Shown: positions 1-7,811, counted from the stretch's first letter. The stretch: DNA of 64,000 bases from Jeotgalibacillus malaysiensis (GCA_000818095.1 CP009416.1:2216501-2280500), one strand, 5' to 3'. Made by a program: numbers and translations. The notes: generated by a model not told the origin, from the letters alone.

Positions 1-182
1 TCACTCTCAAGGTGATGGCGCTCCACCTCAAGCCACAATATATTATACAAACTAATTGCGTCGGCCCCGAGCAGCGGCTGATATAAAAAGGACACCAGCT
101 CTCTGTCATGCTCGCTTAGCTGACCGTTCAGCTGAATTTTATATTCATCTGAAGGCTGTATTTCTTTCCATAAATTCGTCAT
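1..182 (-). CDS. dnaB: DnaB, replication initiation and membrane attachment protein (5' part only)
   Basis: The reverse strand reads from an ATG at 182 off the left edge, giving about 60 residues starting MTNLWKEIQPSDEYKIQLNG and continuing with LSEHDRELVSFLYQPLLGAD. This resembles the amino end of Firmicutes DnaB, which with DnaD and DnaI loads the replicative helicase at origins and stalled forks. This DnaB is not the helicase itself. The upstream neighbour is nrdR on the same strand, the usual Bacillus order nrdR-dnaB-dnaI. The rest of the gene lies outside the window, so integrity cannot be judged. The identification rests on a short stretch plus synteny. Confidence 0.8.
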   Translation of the reverse strand, partial: MTNLWKEIQPSDEYKIQLNGQLSEHDRELVSFLYQPLLGADAISLYNILWLEVERHHLES

Positions 183-212
183 AAGCTCAGACCTTTCATC
201 TATCCGAATCTA

Positions 213-238
213 CAAAAAAAGAGCAGCTGACTGCTCTT
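213..238 (-). terminator. Intrinsic terminator downstream of nrdR
   Basis: On the reverse strand an 8-bp stem (AAGAGCAG/CTGCTCTT) with a TCAG loop runs straight into a T tract. It overlaps the nrdR stop codon and separates nrdR from dnaB. Confidence 0.85.
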
Positions 239-699
239 TATTTTCTTTCTTTATTCAACAGTTCTTTCATTTCTTCTATAAATACATTTAAATCTTTGAA
301 TTCACGGTATACAGACGCAAACCTTACGTATGCAACTTCATCGACTGATGAAAGTCTGTCCATGACCATTTCTCCGATATCAACAGACGGGATTTCAGAA
401 ATTCCCTGACTGCGGAGTTCACGTTCAATATCAGAAGCAATCTGTTCAAGCTTTTCAAATGGTACAGGCCGTTTTTCGCAGGCTTTGATCAGACCGCGCA
501 GAATTTTATCTCTGCTGAATTGTTCTCTGATGCCATCTCTTTTTACAACAATCAGCGGAATTTCCTCCACTTTTTCAAATGTAGTAAAACGGTACTGACA
601 ATCTTCACATTCTCTTCTGCGCCGGATCGATTTCCCATCATCTACTTGTCTTGAATCAATTACCCTTGTTGCGTTTTCATGGCAGGATGGACATTTCAT
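238..699 (-). CDS. nrdR: NrdR, transcriptional repressor of ribonucleotide reductase genes
   Basis: This 153-residue protein has the NrdR architecture. A zinc ribbon at the amino end uses Cys3, Cys6, Cys31 and Cys34 (MKCPSC and CEDC). An ATP-cone domain follows from about residue 49 ([11 protein letters not shown]). NrdR senses (d)ATP through the ATP-cone and represses ribonucleotide reductase operons through NrdR boxes. The length equals the family norm. The ATG start has a GGTGA ribosome binding site. It lies just upstream of dnaB, as in B. subtilis, linking dNTP supply with replication initiation. No NrdR box was recognised in the window. Confidence 0.97.
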   Translation of the reverse strand: MKCPSCHENATRVIDSRQVDDGKSIRRRRECEDCQYRFTTFEKVEEIPLIVVKRDGIREQFSRDKILRGLIKACEKRPVPFEKLEQIASDIERELRSQGISEIPSVDIGEMVMDRLSSVDEVAYVRFASVYREFKDLNVFIEEMKELLNKERK

Positions 700-770
700 T
701 TCACCAGCTCCACATCGAATCTATTTCTTCTAATGATACTGAAAAAAAGCTTAAACCACAAGGCTTCCTC

Positions 771-1154
771 TTACTTTTCAGCTTCTCTCATTTCTTTTGC
801 GAGTGCCTGATAGCAGGCAGAAATTTCTTCCTTCAGTTTCGGATAAGCCCCGCCGACAACCATTTGGTCAGTTGATGCTTTTAAATCGAGCGCTGTATGC
901 ATCGGTCTTGTACTGACAACGGTTGCAATTAAAAACATTTTAGGACTCTTTGTGCGGGTGATCATAATTTCCCCGTGATCTTTTGATTCTGACGAAATCT
1001 CGTATCCATCACCGGAAAAGTAGCGTTTTACTTCATCGTATACTTTATCGAATGATACTTTGTAATAGCGTGTTTCGAGCTCTTTTTCCTGATGTTTATC
1101 AGCCGTTTCGCATTCCTGGCTGAAGCGTTTGAAAACTCCTTTTAACTTGGCCAA
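771..1154 (-). CDS. Conserved hypothetical small cytosolic protein
   Basis: This 127-residue protein starts at a TTG with a good GAGGAGG site seven bases upstream. It has no signal peptide, membrane segment or zinc motif. Charged helices at both ends flank a predicted beta-rich centre (YYKVSFDKVYDEVKRYF, then GEIMITRTKSPKMFLIATVV). The pattern of a repeated basic/aromatic strand resembles small ligand-binding folds, but I recognise no named family. It sits between speD and nrdR on the same strand. No function is assigned; gene reality is supported by the ribosome binding site, clean frame and synteny-compatible position. Confidence 0.75.
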   Translation of the reverse strand: MAKLKGVFKRFSQECETADKHQEKELETRYYKVSFDKVYDEVKRYFSGDGYEISSESKDHGEIMITRTKSPKMFLIATVVSTRPMHTALDLKASTDQMVVGGAYPKLKEEISACYQALAKEMREAEK

Positions 1155-1208
1155 CGTGATTCCTCCTCGAGTGTCTATATCCTTAGTTTATCAGATTATG
1201 TAGAAAAT

Positions 1209-1237
1209 AAAAAAAGAGATGCGAAAATGCATCTCTT
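1209..1237 (-). terminator. Intrinsic terminator of speD
   Basis: A 9-bp perfect stem (AAGAGATGC/GCATCTCTT, 1214-1222 with 1229-1237) has a 6-nt loop and is followed on the reverse strand by seven T residues. It ends the speD transcript just after the stop codon. Confidence 0.9.
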
Positions 1238-1245
1238 ATGTCATA

Positions 1246-1626
1246 TTAACCTGCGTGAACAGTTGATTGTGGTACTTTAACAGGTCCCATACCACGCGGC
1301 ACTTCAATTGTTTCACGAGTCTCAGCACCAAGTGATTCAGCGATATGATTCGCCGCAACATTTGGATCAAGATCTCCGCATGTATATACATCTATACTCG
1401 CATAGCCGTGTTCAGGGAAGCTGTGAATCGTTAAGTGTGATTCTGAAATAATCACCACTCCACTTACACCCTGCGGCGCAAATTTATGAAATGCAACTTC
1501 TCTTACCTCAGCACCTGATTTCAGTGCTGCATCTACGAATGTTTGTTCAATTAATTCCATGCTGTTTAACTTTTCAAAGTCACAGCCCCATAGTTCCGCT
1601 ATTACATGACGACCCATTGTTTCCAT
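1246..1626 (-). CDS. speD: S-adenosylmethionine decarboxylase proenzyme, prokaryotic class
   Basis: SpeD decarboxylates S-adenosylmethionine to supply aminopropyl groups for spermidine. The 126 residues match the usual length of the small bacterial form. The self-processing site is visible in SESHLTIHS: cleavage between Glu62 and Ser63 turns Ser63 into the pyruvoyl cofactor. His68 and Cys83 match conserved active-site positions of the family. The ATG start is preceded by an AAGGGGGAA ribosome binding site. That site is complementary to a stretch in the 5' leader (see the leader entry), suggesting translational control. No speE lies nearby. Confidence 0.97.
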   Translation of the reverse strand: METMGRHVIAELWGCDFEKLNSMELIEQTFVDAALKSGAEVREVAFHKFAPQGVSGVVIISESHLTIHSFPEHGYASIDVYTCGDLDPNVAANHIAESLGAETRETIEVPRGMGPVKVPQSTVHAG

Positions 1627-1759
1627 TGATCGTTCCCCCTTACTGAAAATTTGAACTTACCCGGTTGATCAGACCCTGCTGCCACGGGGGAAAGTTAGTC
1701 CAATGAGGTCCTAACCCTTTAAGCAGAAGTTATGTTGTGTGAACCGGAATAAGATCACG
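1627..1759 (-). ncRNA. Structured speD 5' leader, candidate translational riboswitch
   Basis: The reverse-strand leader can form three nested helices. P1 pairs CCGGUU (1747-1742) with AACCGG (1666-1661). P2 pairs CUGCU (1726-1722) with AGCAG (1680-1676). P3 pairs GUUAG (1715-1711) with CUAAC (1698-1694), extended by wobble pairs. Between P3 and the P2 3' arm lies UUCCCCC (1692-1686), a perfect 7-nt complement of the speD ribosome binding site GGGGGAA (1639-1633). That pairing would form a pseudoknot hiding the site. I recognise no known riboswitch class. The pairings are seen directly; regulation is inferred, with S-adenosylmethionine or a polyamine as plausible ligand. Confidence 0.5.
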
Positions 1760-1765
1760 AAAATC

Positions 1766-1794
1766 AGTATAAGGTTTTTTGAATGATTTTGCAA
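1766..1794 (-). promoter_or_regulatory. Sigma-A type promoter of speD
   Basis: The reverse strand has TTGCAA (1794-1789), a 17-bp spacer and TATACT (1771-1766). Transcription would start near 1759, giving a leader of about 130 nt. Confidence 0.7.
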
Positions 1795-1835
1795 TGATTT
1801 GTTTTTATTTAGAGATATTTCAGCTCTTATGAAGT

Positions 1836-1954
1836 GTCCGGGTGACCTACGCGCCAGGCGGACGCTTTCCGCGGCCGGGCGGTGAGCCCCTCCGGCTTCG
1901 CCGTATGGTCTCACCTGTCCCTTTCCGCGAGACGCCCTCTGATCCGGTCACCCT
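1836..1954 (+). repeat. Dispersed GC-rich intergenic repeat, copy A
   Basis: This copy carries the family core GGCGGACGCTTTCCGCGG, then GGTGAGCC and GTCTCACCTGTCC. It is bounded by an inverted 8-mer, GGGTGACC at 1840 and GGTCACCC at 1946. The 3' half is diverged from other copies. No gene is supported in 1760-2152. Confidence 0.75.
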
Positions 1955-2025
1955 GATTGTAAATTCAACTAAGTTAAAACAACAGGCATTTTTACTCTGA
2001 CTCTCATTTTTACAGAGTACTATCT

Positions 2026-2152
2026 AAGTGTAACGAAGCGTAAGACGGCGACTCCGGGACGATTAGTGGGAAGCTGAGACCCCGCAACCGAAGGTGAGGA
2101 GGCTCAGCAACCACCGTCCGGAAAGCGTCCGTTTGAAGCGTAGTGAAACGAT
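2026..2152 (-). repeat. Dispersed GC-rich intergenic repeat, copy B (reverse orientation)
   Basis: Read on the reverse strand it contains GGACGCTTTCCGGACGGTGG, then TTGCTGAGCCTCCTCA and CGGAGTCGCCG. It is nearly identical to copy D near 12.6 kb. The gapB terminator hairpin abuts its left end. Confidence 0.9.
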
Positions 2153-2183
2153 TAAAAAAGACCAGAACATGTTGTCCCGGTCT
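2153..2183 (-). terminator. Intrinsic terminator of gapB
   Basis: A stem AGACC/GGTCT (2179-2183 with 2159-2163) is extended by pairing of GGACA with TGTTC. Six T residues follow on the reverse strand, and repeat copy B begins immediately after. Confidence 0.8.
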
Positions 2184-2203
2184 ACATTTATTATATCTGT
2201 TTA

Positions 2204-3241
2204 TTAAGAAGCCGTTACTTCTCTCTGGGATTGTTCCATCTGGTTGGCAAGGTGCTGAACAAGATCTACTACGCGGCATGAGTAGCCCCACTCGTTGTCA
2301 TACCATGCAAGGACTTTTACTTTAGTAGCACCCATAACCATTGTTGATAGTCCGTCAACGATCGCTGAGCTTGGGTTTGTATTGAAATCGATTGACACTA
2401 AAGGTTCCGTTGTGTATGACACAATTCCATTCATTTCGTTTTCAGCCGCTTTTCTAAACGCGTTGTTGACTTCTTCAACTGTTACTTCGCGTTTCACATC
2501 TACGACAAGGTCGACTAATGATACATTTGGTGTTGGAACGCGCAGTGCCATTCCGTGCAGCTTACCCTGCAAGTTAGGCAGAACCTTACCAAGCGCCTTA
2601 GCTGCACCGGTAGAAGTCGGAATGATTGATTGTCCGCATGAACGTGCGCGGCGCAGGTCTTTATGCGGGTTATCAATATTTTTCTGGTCATTCGTATATG
2701 CGTGCACTGTTGTCATTAATCCATTTTCGATGCCAAATTCCTGATCAAGAATTTTAGCAACCGGTGCCAGACAGTTTGTCGTACAAGATGCGTTAGAGAT
2801 CACATCATGCTTTTCGACATTCAGATCCTTTTCGTTAACGCCCATTACAATCATCACATCTTCCTGTTTACCAGGCGCTGTGAGTACGACTTTTTTCGCC
2901 CCGGCTTCAAGGTGAAGCGCTGCTTTGTCACGCGCGTTAAATTTACCGGTAGCTTCAATGACAATATCAATATTCATTGATGCCCATGGCAGGTTTGCAG
3001 GATCTCTGTCACTGACAAGTTTGATTTCTTTTCCATTGACAATTAATGCATCCTCTTTCGCAATCACTTCTGCAGCAAATGCGCCATGAGTAGAGTCATA
3101 TTTAATCAGGTGAGCCAGTGTTTCAGGCGGGTAGCTCGCATTGATGGCTACAATATTAAGTGTGTCTTCCATTACCGCTTTTCTAAACACCATACGGCCG
3201 ATTCGGCCAAACCCGTTGATTGCAATGTTAGTCTTGTTCAT
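2204..3241 (-). CDS. gapB: Glyceraldehyde-3-phosphate dehydrogenase, gluconeogenic (GapB type)
   Basis: This 345-residue enzyme interconverts glyceraldehyde-3-phosphate and 1,3-bisphosphoglycerate. The Rossmann motif NGFGRIGR is at 10-17, and the catalytic cysteine is Cys153 in SNASCTTNC. In place of the Asp that makes glycolytic GapA NAD-specific it has NASYPPETLAHLIKYDS at 34-50, as in B. subtilis GapB, which favours NADP and works in gluconeogenesis. An AGGGGG site precedes the ATG. It stands alone rather than in a pgk operon, as expected for GapB. The upstream region carries CcpN-type boxes, consistent with repression during glycolysis. Confidence 0.95.
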   Translation of the reverse strand: MNKTNIAINGFGRIGRMVFRKAVMEDTLNIVAINASYPPETLAHLIKYDSTHGAFAAEVIAKEDALIVNGKEIKLVSDRDPANLPWASMNIDIVIEATGKFNARDKAALHLEAGAKKVVLTAPGKQEDVMIVMGVNEKDLNVEKHDVISNASCTTNCLAPVAKILDQEFGIENGLMTTVHAYTNDQKNIDNPHKDLRRARSCGQSIIPTSTGAAKALGKVLPNLQGKLHGMALRVPTPNVSLVDLVVDVKREVTVEEVNNAFRKAAENEMNGIVSYTTEPLVSIDFNTNPSSAIVDGLSTMVMGATKVKVLAWYDNEWGYSCRVVDLVQHLANQMEQSQREVTAS

Positions 3242-3256
3242 GAGGATCCCCCTAAT

Positions 3257-3316
3257 AATGTTATACTTAATTTCAAATTAACTAGCATTAGTATAACATA
3301 TTAAAAGCGTTTGCAA
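3257..3316 (-). promoter_or_regulatory. gapB control region: CcpN-type boxes, promoter and cre-like site
   Basis: TATGTTATACT on the reverse strand (3300-3290) fits the B. subtilis CcpN box as I recall it, TRTGHYATAYW. An oppositely oriented AATGTTATACT (3257-3267) differs at one position. Together they form a 9-bp inverted repeat about 22 bp apart. The first box covers a TATACT -10, with TTGCAA at 3316-3311 as a -35 at a short 15-bp spacing. A cre-like 15-mer (TTGCAAACGCTTTTA, 3316-3302) overlaps the -35 and misses one consensus base. Confidence 0.6.
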
Positions 3317-3340
3317 ATACATAATGACATTTTTTCAATA

Positions 3341-3371
3341 AAAAAGGATGGACAAATTGTCACATCCTTTT
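3341..3371 (-). terminator. Intrinsic terminator downstream of coaE
   Basis: AAAAGGATG and CATCCTTTT arms enclose GACAA-TTGTC. T tracts occur on both sides, so it could work in both directions. On the reverse strand it ends coaE transcription after repeat copy C. Confidence 0.75.
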
Positions 3372-3507
3372 AATCGTTTCGCTGTGCTTAAGGCGGACGC
3401 TTTCCCCGGGGACGGCGCTGAGCCTCCTCGGGCTTCGCCCTGTGGGGTCTCAGCTGTCCGTCACATCCCGGTGGAGTCGCCGCCTTACGCTCCGCTGCAC
3501 TTAGATT
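3371..3507 (+). repeat. Dispersed GC-rich intergenic repeat, copy C
   Basis: It contains AATCGTTTCGCTGTGCTTAA, GCGGACGCTTTCC, CTGAGCCTCCTCGGGC, GGGGTCTCAGCTGTCC and GAGTCGCCGCCTTACG in that order. It is full-length and directly abuts the terminator at 3341-3371. Confidence 0.92.
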
Positions 3508-3558
3508 CTCATCTAGATATTATTATTTTTTTAGAACTTCCTCTTATTAACCCTCTAT

Positions 3559-4155
3559 TCAGGGTCTTAATTGCCAGTCTTTGATTAATTGATTCAGTTG
3601 CTCAATAGATTGTTCTACCGTTCCACTGTTATCAATGACAGCGTCTGCCTGTTCACGCTTTTGCTCCACCGGGATTTGTGATGCAATTCTTGAAGCTGCT
3701 TCTTCCTCGCTGAAGTCATTACGTTTCATCAGACGATCTTTCTGAAGGTCTGCAGGTGCGTAGACAACGAGTACTTTTTCCACCATCCATTGCAGCCCGC
3801 TTTCAAAGAGGAGCGGGATATCCAGAAATACGGTCTGTTTTCCGTTCTCAAAAGCCTGATCTTTCTGCGCGAGCATGTCAGCTCGGACAGCAGGATGAAC
3901 TATTCCATTAAGCTGCTTACGTTTTTCTTCATCATTAAAGATGATTTCACCTAGCTTAGGCCTGTCGAGATGACCATCTTTAGTGAACACTTCATCTCCG
4001 AATACTTCTCTGATCTTTACGTTTGCCTCTTCCCCCGGTTCAACGACTTTACGCGCTGACTGATCGGCGTCAATTACTGTATATCCTAAATCAATCAGTT
4101 CTTTGGCAATGGTACTCTTACCTGTAGCAATACTGCCTGTTAACCCGATAATCAT
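3559..4155 (-). CDS. coaE: Dephospho-CoA kinase
   Basis: CoaE phosphorylates the 3'-hydroxyl of dephospho-CoA, the last step of coenzyme A synthesis. The 198-residue protein has a P-loop at 7-14 (GSIATGKS) right after the first strand MIIGLT, and the family's FLDIPLLFESG segment in the middle. The start is the ATG at 4155 with an AGGGG site upstream; the open frame continues further upstream into mutM but has no matching site there. mutM ends 10 bases before this start, so the two are probably co-transcribed. The ytaF gene that lies between them in B. subtilis is absent. Confidence 0.95.
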   Translation of the reverse strand: MIIGLTGSIATGKSTIAKELIDLGYTVIDADQSARKVVEPGEEANVKIREVFGDEVFTKDGHLDRPKLGEIIFNDEEKRKQLNGIVHPAVRADMLAQKDQAFENGKQTVFLDIPLLFESGLQWMVEKVLVVYAPADLQKDRLMKRNDFSEEEAASRIASQIPVEQKREQADAVIDNSGTVEQSIEQLNQLIKDWQLRP

Positions 4156-4165
4156 ATAAGTCCCC

Positions 4166-5038
4166 TTACTTTTGACATGTTGTGCAGTAATGTGAAGTCC
4201 GGCCTCCGACAACTGCTTTTTTAACCGCTGAACCACAGACTGGGCAGGTAGATTTCGCATACATTTGCAGGCGCTCCTGCATACCGCCAGCCTCTCCGTT
4301 TACGTTTCTATAATCAGAGATGCTGCTTCCCCCGGCTGCAATCCCTTCTTTCAAAACGTCTACAATATGGTGAAATAGCTCTCTTTTCTTTTTCAGGCTA
4401 AGCCTGTCAGTTCTTCTTTTAGGGCTGACGCCGGCTCTGAACAGTGCCTCTGTTGCATAGATATTGCCGCAGCCCGCGATGACACTATGATGCATAATGG
4501 ATTCTTTAATCGGCTTCCTCGAGAACTTAGGAAGCATTAAAGTAGCTAGAAATCTGAACTCTGCATCTTCATCAAAAGGCTCCGGGCCGATCTCAGCTAA
4601 AGGCGGATGTGCTTCTTCAGAGGGAAGAAACCTCATTTCACCGAATCTGCGAATATCGGAATACACAAGCTTCTGCCCATTTGATAAATGAAAAATGACG
4701 TGGACATGGTTACGGAATCTGTCTTCAAGTATTTCTCCGAGTTCATTGACTACAAACCACGCACCTGTCATACCAAGGTGTGACAGAATTAGCATCTCAT
4801 CTTCTGATTGACCGAGGCGGAACAAAAGATACTTGCTTCTGCGATCTATTGCTGAGATTTCTTTTTGAGTAACTGCAAACTTAAAGACATCCAGCCCTCC
4901 TCCTTTTACAACCGCTTTTCTACCGGCTTTATGGGCCTTGATGATTGTATCAGAAAAGGTTACCTGCTCTATGATCAGTCCTTCAACCTTTGGAGAGAGA
5001 CCCCTTTTCACGTGCTCTACTTCCGGTAATTCAGGCAT
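4166..5038 (-). CDS. mutM: Formamidopyrimidine-DNA glycosylase
   Basis: MutM (Fpg) excises 8-oxoguanine and formamidopyrimidines and nicks the abasic site. The start at 5038 gives MPELPEVEHVKRG, placing the catalytic Pro2 and Glu3 at the mature end; an ATG nine bases upstream would bury Pro2 and is rejected. The protein has 290 residues and ends with the Fpg zinc finger (Cys265, Cys268, Cys285, Cys288, in CPVC and CTTC). The segment SVIAGCGNIYATEALF before the finger is the conserved helix-two-turn-helix. It lies between polA and coaE in a repair-related run. Confidence 0.96.
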   Translation of the reverse strand: MPELPEVEHVKRGLSPKVEGLIIEQVTFSDTIIKAHKAGRKAVVKGGGLDVFKFAVTQKEISAIDRRSKYLLFRLGQSEDEMLILSHLGMTGAWFVVNELGEILEDRFRNHVHVIFHLSNGQKLVYSDIRRFGEMRFLPSEEAHPPLAEIGPEPFDEDAEFRFLATLMLPKFSRKPIKESIMHHSVIAGCGNIYATEALFRAGVSPKRRTDRLSLKKKRELFHHIVDVLKEGIAAGGSSISDYRNVNGEAGGMQERLQMYAKSTCPVCGSAVKKAVVGGRTSHYCTTCQK

Positions 5039-5055
5039 GCCTCTCATCTCCTCTC

Positions 5056-7689
5056 TTACTTCGCATCATACCAGGTGTCACCGTAAGAGTAATCGACCTT
5101 AAGCGGTACTGATAACGCTACTGCAGATTCCATCACTTCCGGTACGATCTTTTCAAGCTTTTCAATTTCATCTTTCGGGCACTCGAAAATCAGTTCATCG
5201 TGCACCTGAAGCAGCATACGCGTTTGCAGTTTTTCAGCCTTCAGACGTTCCGCCATTTCAATCATCGCCTTCTTAATAATATCAGCAGCTGTTCCCTGAA
5301 TCGGGGTATTCATAGCTGTACGTTCAGCAAACCCTCTCAGATTAAAGTTTCTGCTTGTGATCTCAGGAATATATCTGCGGCGGTGCAGCAATGTTTCCAC
5401 ATAGCCTTTCTGCTTTGCCTCATGAATGATATCATCCATATATTCTTTTACCTTAGGATAGCTGTCGAGATATTTTTTAATAAACTCTGCTGCTTCTTTC
5501 CTTGTAATGTCAAGACTCTGAGACAAACCGTAATCACTGATACCATAAACGATACCAAAGTTAACTGCTTTCGCATGCCTTCTCATACCCGAAGTGACAT
5601 CTTCTTTTTCAACTCCGAAAACATCCATTGCAGTTTTCGTATGCACATCCATTCCTTTGTGGAAGGCTTCTTTTAACCCTTCATCCTCAGAAATGTGTGC
5701 GAGGACTCTCAGCTCGATCTGTGAGTAGTCCGCTGCAAACATTACCCAGTCTTTTTCAGACGGTATGAATGCCTGACGGATTTTACGGCCTTCTTCTAGT
5801 CTGATCGGAATGTTTTGGAGATTAGGGTCAGTTGAGCTTAAGCGCCCAGTCTGGGTGAGTACCTGATTATATCTTGTATGAATTTTATTCGAGTCGTCAT
5901 GGATCACTTTCAGCAGTCCTTCAATATAGGTGGACTGCAGTTTACCAAGCTGTCTGAAATGTAAAATATGATCAATAATTTCATGCTCAGGCTTTAATTT
6001 TTCTAAAATGTCTGCTGAAGTTGAATAGCCTGTTTTTGTTTTTTTCAACACAGGCAGCTGCAGGGTTTCAAATAAAATCACACCGAGCTGCTTAGGCGAA
6101 TTAATATTAAATTCTTCACCGGCAATTCTGTAAATATCAGACTGAATTTCTTCAAGCCTTTTCTTCAGTTCGATCCCCATATCCTTCAAACGGTCAATAT
6201 CCACCTGCACGCCCATTCGTTCCATTTCAGCAAGGACGGTGGCAAGCGGCAGTTCAAGCTTTTCAAAAAGCTCAAGTTGTTCATTCTTTTCAAGGGAAGC
6301 AATACAGGTTTCTTTAATCGCATGAATTGTTGCTGCTTTTCTGGCTGTATGCTGCGCGAGATCGTAATGTTCAGGAACCTTTTTCTTAGCGCCTTTTCCA
6401 TACACAGACTCATCTGTCGGTACCGCGTCGGCCCCATGTCTTTTCGCAATTGAAGCAAAATCATCCGCTGCTTCAGAAGCATCGATCACGTAAGAAGCAA
6501 TCAGCAGGTCGAAATCTATCCCTTTTAACTCCATACCAAGACGGGCAAATGCAACAATTGACGCCTTCGCGTCATAGACAGATTTCGAGTTCGTTTCATC
6601 TTCTATCCACTGTTTAAATGTCTCAGACTTTGCAGCATTGTCAGGTGTTATAAAATACGTTTTCTGATCAGCGTGGACAGCAATACCTAGAATATCAGCT
6701 GTATGATAATTCACATCATATAGTTCTACATAGAGTCCAGCATCTGATGGAAGCTGCTCCGGTGTAAAGTCTGTCACTTCTTCCCATTCGATATCTTTCA
6801 GCTCGATCTCTTCCTCTTCACCGTCCAGCTTATCGAGCAGTGAGTTGAATCCGAGTTCTTTGTAAAGCTTAGTCAATTTATCATAATCAGCTTCCTGTTT
6901 TTCAAGCTCGTCCAGTTTAACAGTCACAGGAGCCGTTCTTGTGATCGTCGCAAGCTTCTTACTCATCTCAGCCAGCTGCTTATTTTCTTCAAGTCTTTCT
7001 TTCAGTTTTTTACCGCTCACTTGATCGATGGAATCCAGAACATTTTCAAGTGTACCGAACTCCTTCAGCAGCTTAATCGCCGTTTTCTCCCCAACGCCCG
7101 GAACCCCAGGTATGTTATCTGAAGAATCTCCCATTAACCCCTTCATATCAATAATCTGATCAGGTGTGAGACCATACTTTTCTTCAATATGAGCAGGCGT
7201 GTATTTCTCAAGATCAGTAATACCTTTTTTAGTGATATCCACCCGGATTTTTTCTGAAGCGAGCTGAGTTAAATCTTTATCACCAGAAATAACGACTGTC
7301 TCAAAGCCGTCTTTTTCAGCCTGTGTGCTTAATGTGCCGATAATATCGTCCGCTTCATACTGATCAAGCTCATAGTATTTTATGTTATGTGCATTCAGTA
7401 AATCCCGAATAAACGGAAACTGCTCTGAAAGCTCAGGCGGCGTTTTTTGTCTGCCACCTTTATAATCTTCAAATGTTTTATGACGGAAAGTTGTTTTCCC
7501 CGCGTCAAAAGCAACCATCAGATGTGTCGGTTTCTCCTCATCAAGCAGCTTCATCAGCATAGTGGTAAATCCGTAAATCGCATTTGTATGAATGCCTTTA
7601 TCGTTGTTCAGTAATGGCAGTGCAAAAAAAGCACGGTAGGCTATACTGTTCCCATCGATCAGCATTAATTTTTTCGGCAAACCGTTCAT
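5056..7689 (-). CDS. polA: DNA polymerase I
   Basis: This 877-residue enzyme fills repair gaps and removes RNA primers. The 5'-nuclease domain covers about 1-290, with MLIDGNSIAYRAFF at the start and the helix-hairpin-helix GVPGVGEKTA. The middle domain lacks the acidic 3'-5' exonuclease motifs and is probably inactive for proofreading, as in other Bacillus enzymes. The polymerase domain has motif A DYSQIELR near 655, motif B RRHAKAVNFGIVYG and motif C QVHDELIFE near 830. The stop lies 17 bases before mutM. Just upstream, TTAGCG and CGCTAA (7710-7733) flank a run of seven G residues and could form a leader hairpin. Confidence 0.97.
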   Translation of the reverse strand: MNGLPKKLMLIDGNSIAYRAFFALPLLNNDKGIHTNAIYGFTTMLMKLLDEEKPTHLMVAFDAGKTTFRHKTFEDYKGGRQKTPPELSEQFPFIRDLLNAHNIKYYELDQYEADDIIGTLSTQAEKDGFETVVISGDKDLTQLASEKIRVDITKKGITDLEKYTPAHIEEKYGLTPDQIIDMKGLMGDSSDNIPGVPGVGEKTAIKLLKEFGTLENVLDSIDQVSGKKLKERLEENKQLAEMSKKLATITRTAPVTVKLDELEKQEADYDKLTKLYKELGFNSLLDKLDGEEEEIELKDIEWEEVTDFTPEQLPSDAGLYVELYDVNYHTADILGIAVHADQKTYFITPDNAAKSETFKQWIEDETNSKSVYDAKASIVAFARLGMELKGIDFDLLIASYVIDASEAADDFASIAKRHGADAVPTDESVYGKGAKKKVPEHYDLAQHTARKAATIHAIKETCIASLEKNEQLELFEKLELPLATVLAEMERMGVQVDIDRLKDMGIELKKRLEEIQSDIYRIAGEEFNINSPKQLGVILFETLQLPVLKKTKTGYSTSADILEKLKPEHEIIDHILHFRQLGKLQSTYIEGLLKVIHDDSNKIHTRYNQVLTQTGRLSSTDPNLQNIPIRLEEGRKIRQAFIPSEKDWVMFAADYSQIELRVLAHISEDEGLKEAFHKGMDVHTKTAMDVFGVEKEDVTSGMRRHAKAVNFGIVYGISDYGLSQSLDITRKEAAEFIKKYLDSYPKVKEYMDDIIHEAKQKGYVETLLHRRRYIPEITSRNFNLRGFAERTAMNTPIQGTAADIIKKAMIEMAERLKAEKLQTRMLLQVHDELIFECPKDEIEKLEKIVPEVMESAVALSVPLKVDYSYGDTWYDAK

Positions 7690-7749
7690 CTCCTCTATCT
7701 TAAATTAACTTAGCGGGGGGGTCTGATCGCTAAAGTTTCGTTCTTTACA

Positions 7750-7806
7750 TAAAAAAGCTGTTTTCCCTCTTCATTTTAGCATGTCCAAAATGAAAGGGAA
7801 AACAGC
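7750..7806 (-). terminator. Intrinsic terminator of hflC
   Basis: A stem of about 20 bp pairs 7757-7777 (GCTGTTTTCCC at its outer end) with 7787-7806. Six T residues follow on the reverse strand. It begins six bases after the hflC stop codon. Confidence 0.9.
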
Positions 7807-7811
7807 GGGCA

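Noticed and set aside
1711-1914. Reverse-strand open frame rich in Arg, Gly and Ala in the speD-gapB gap
   Set aside because: It is formed by the GC-rich repeat copy A and part of the speD leader, with no ribosome binding site. Similar frames arise in every repeat copy.
1836-1954. Inverted GGGTGACC/GGTCACCC ends of repeat copy A as insertion sequence termini
   Set aside because: Other copies of the family lack these ends and there is no transposase or target duplication.
7710-7733. Seven-G run before polA as a phase-variable switch
   Set aside because: It lies outside the coding sequence in a probable leader hairpin and is short; no evidence of variability from one sequence.
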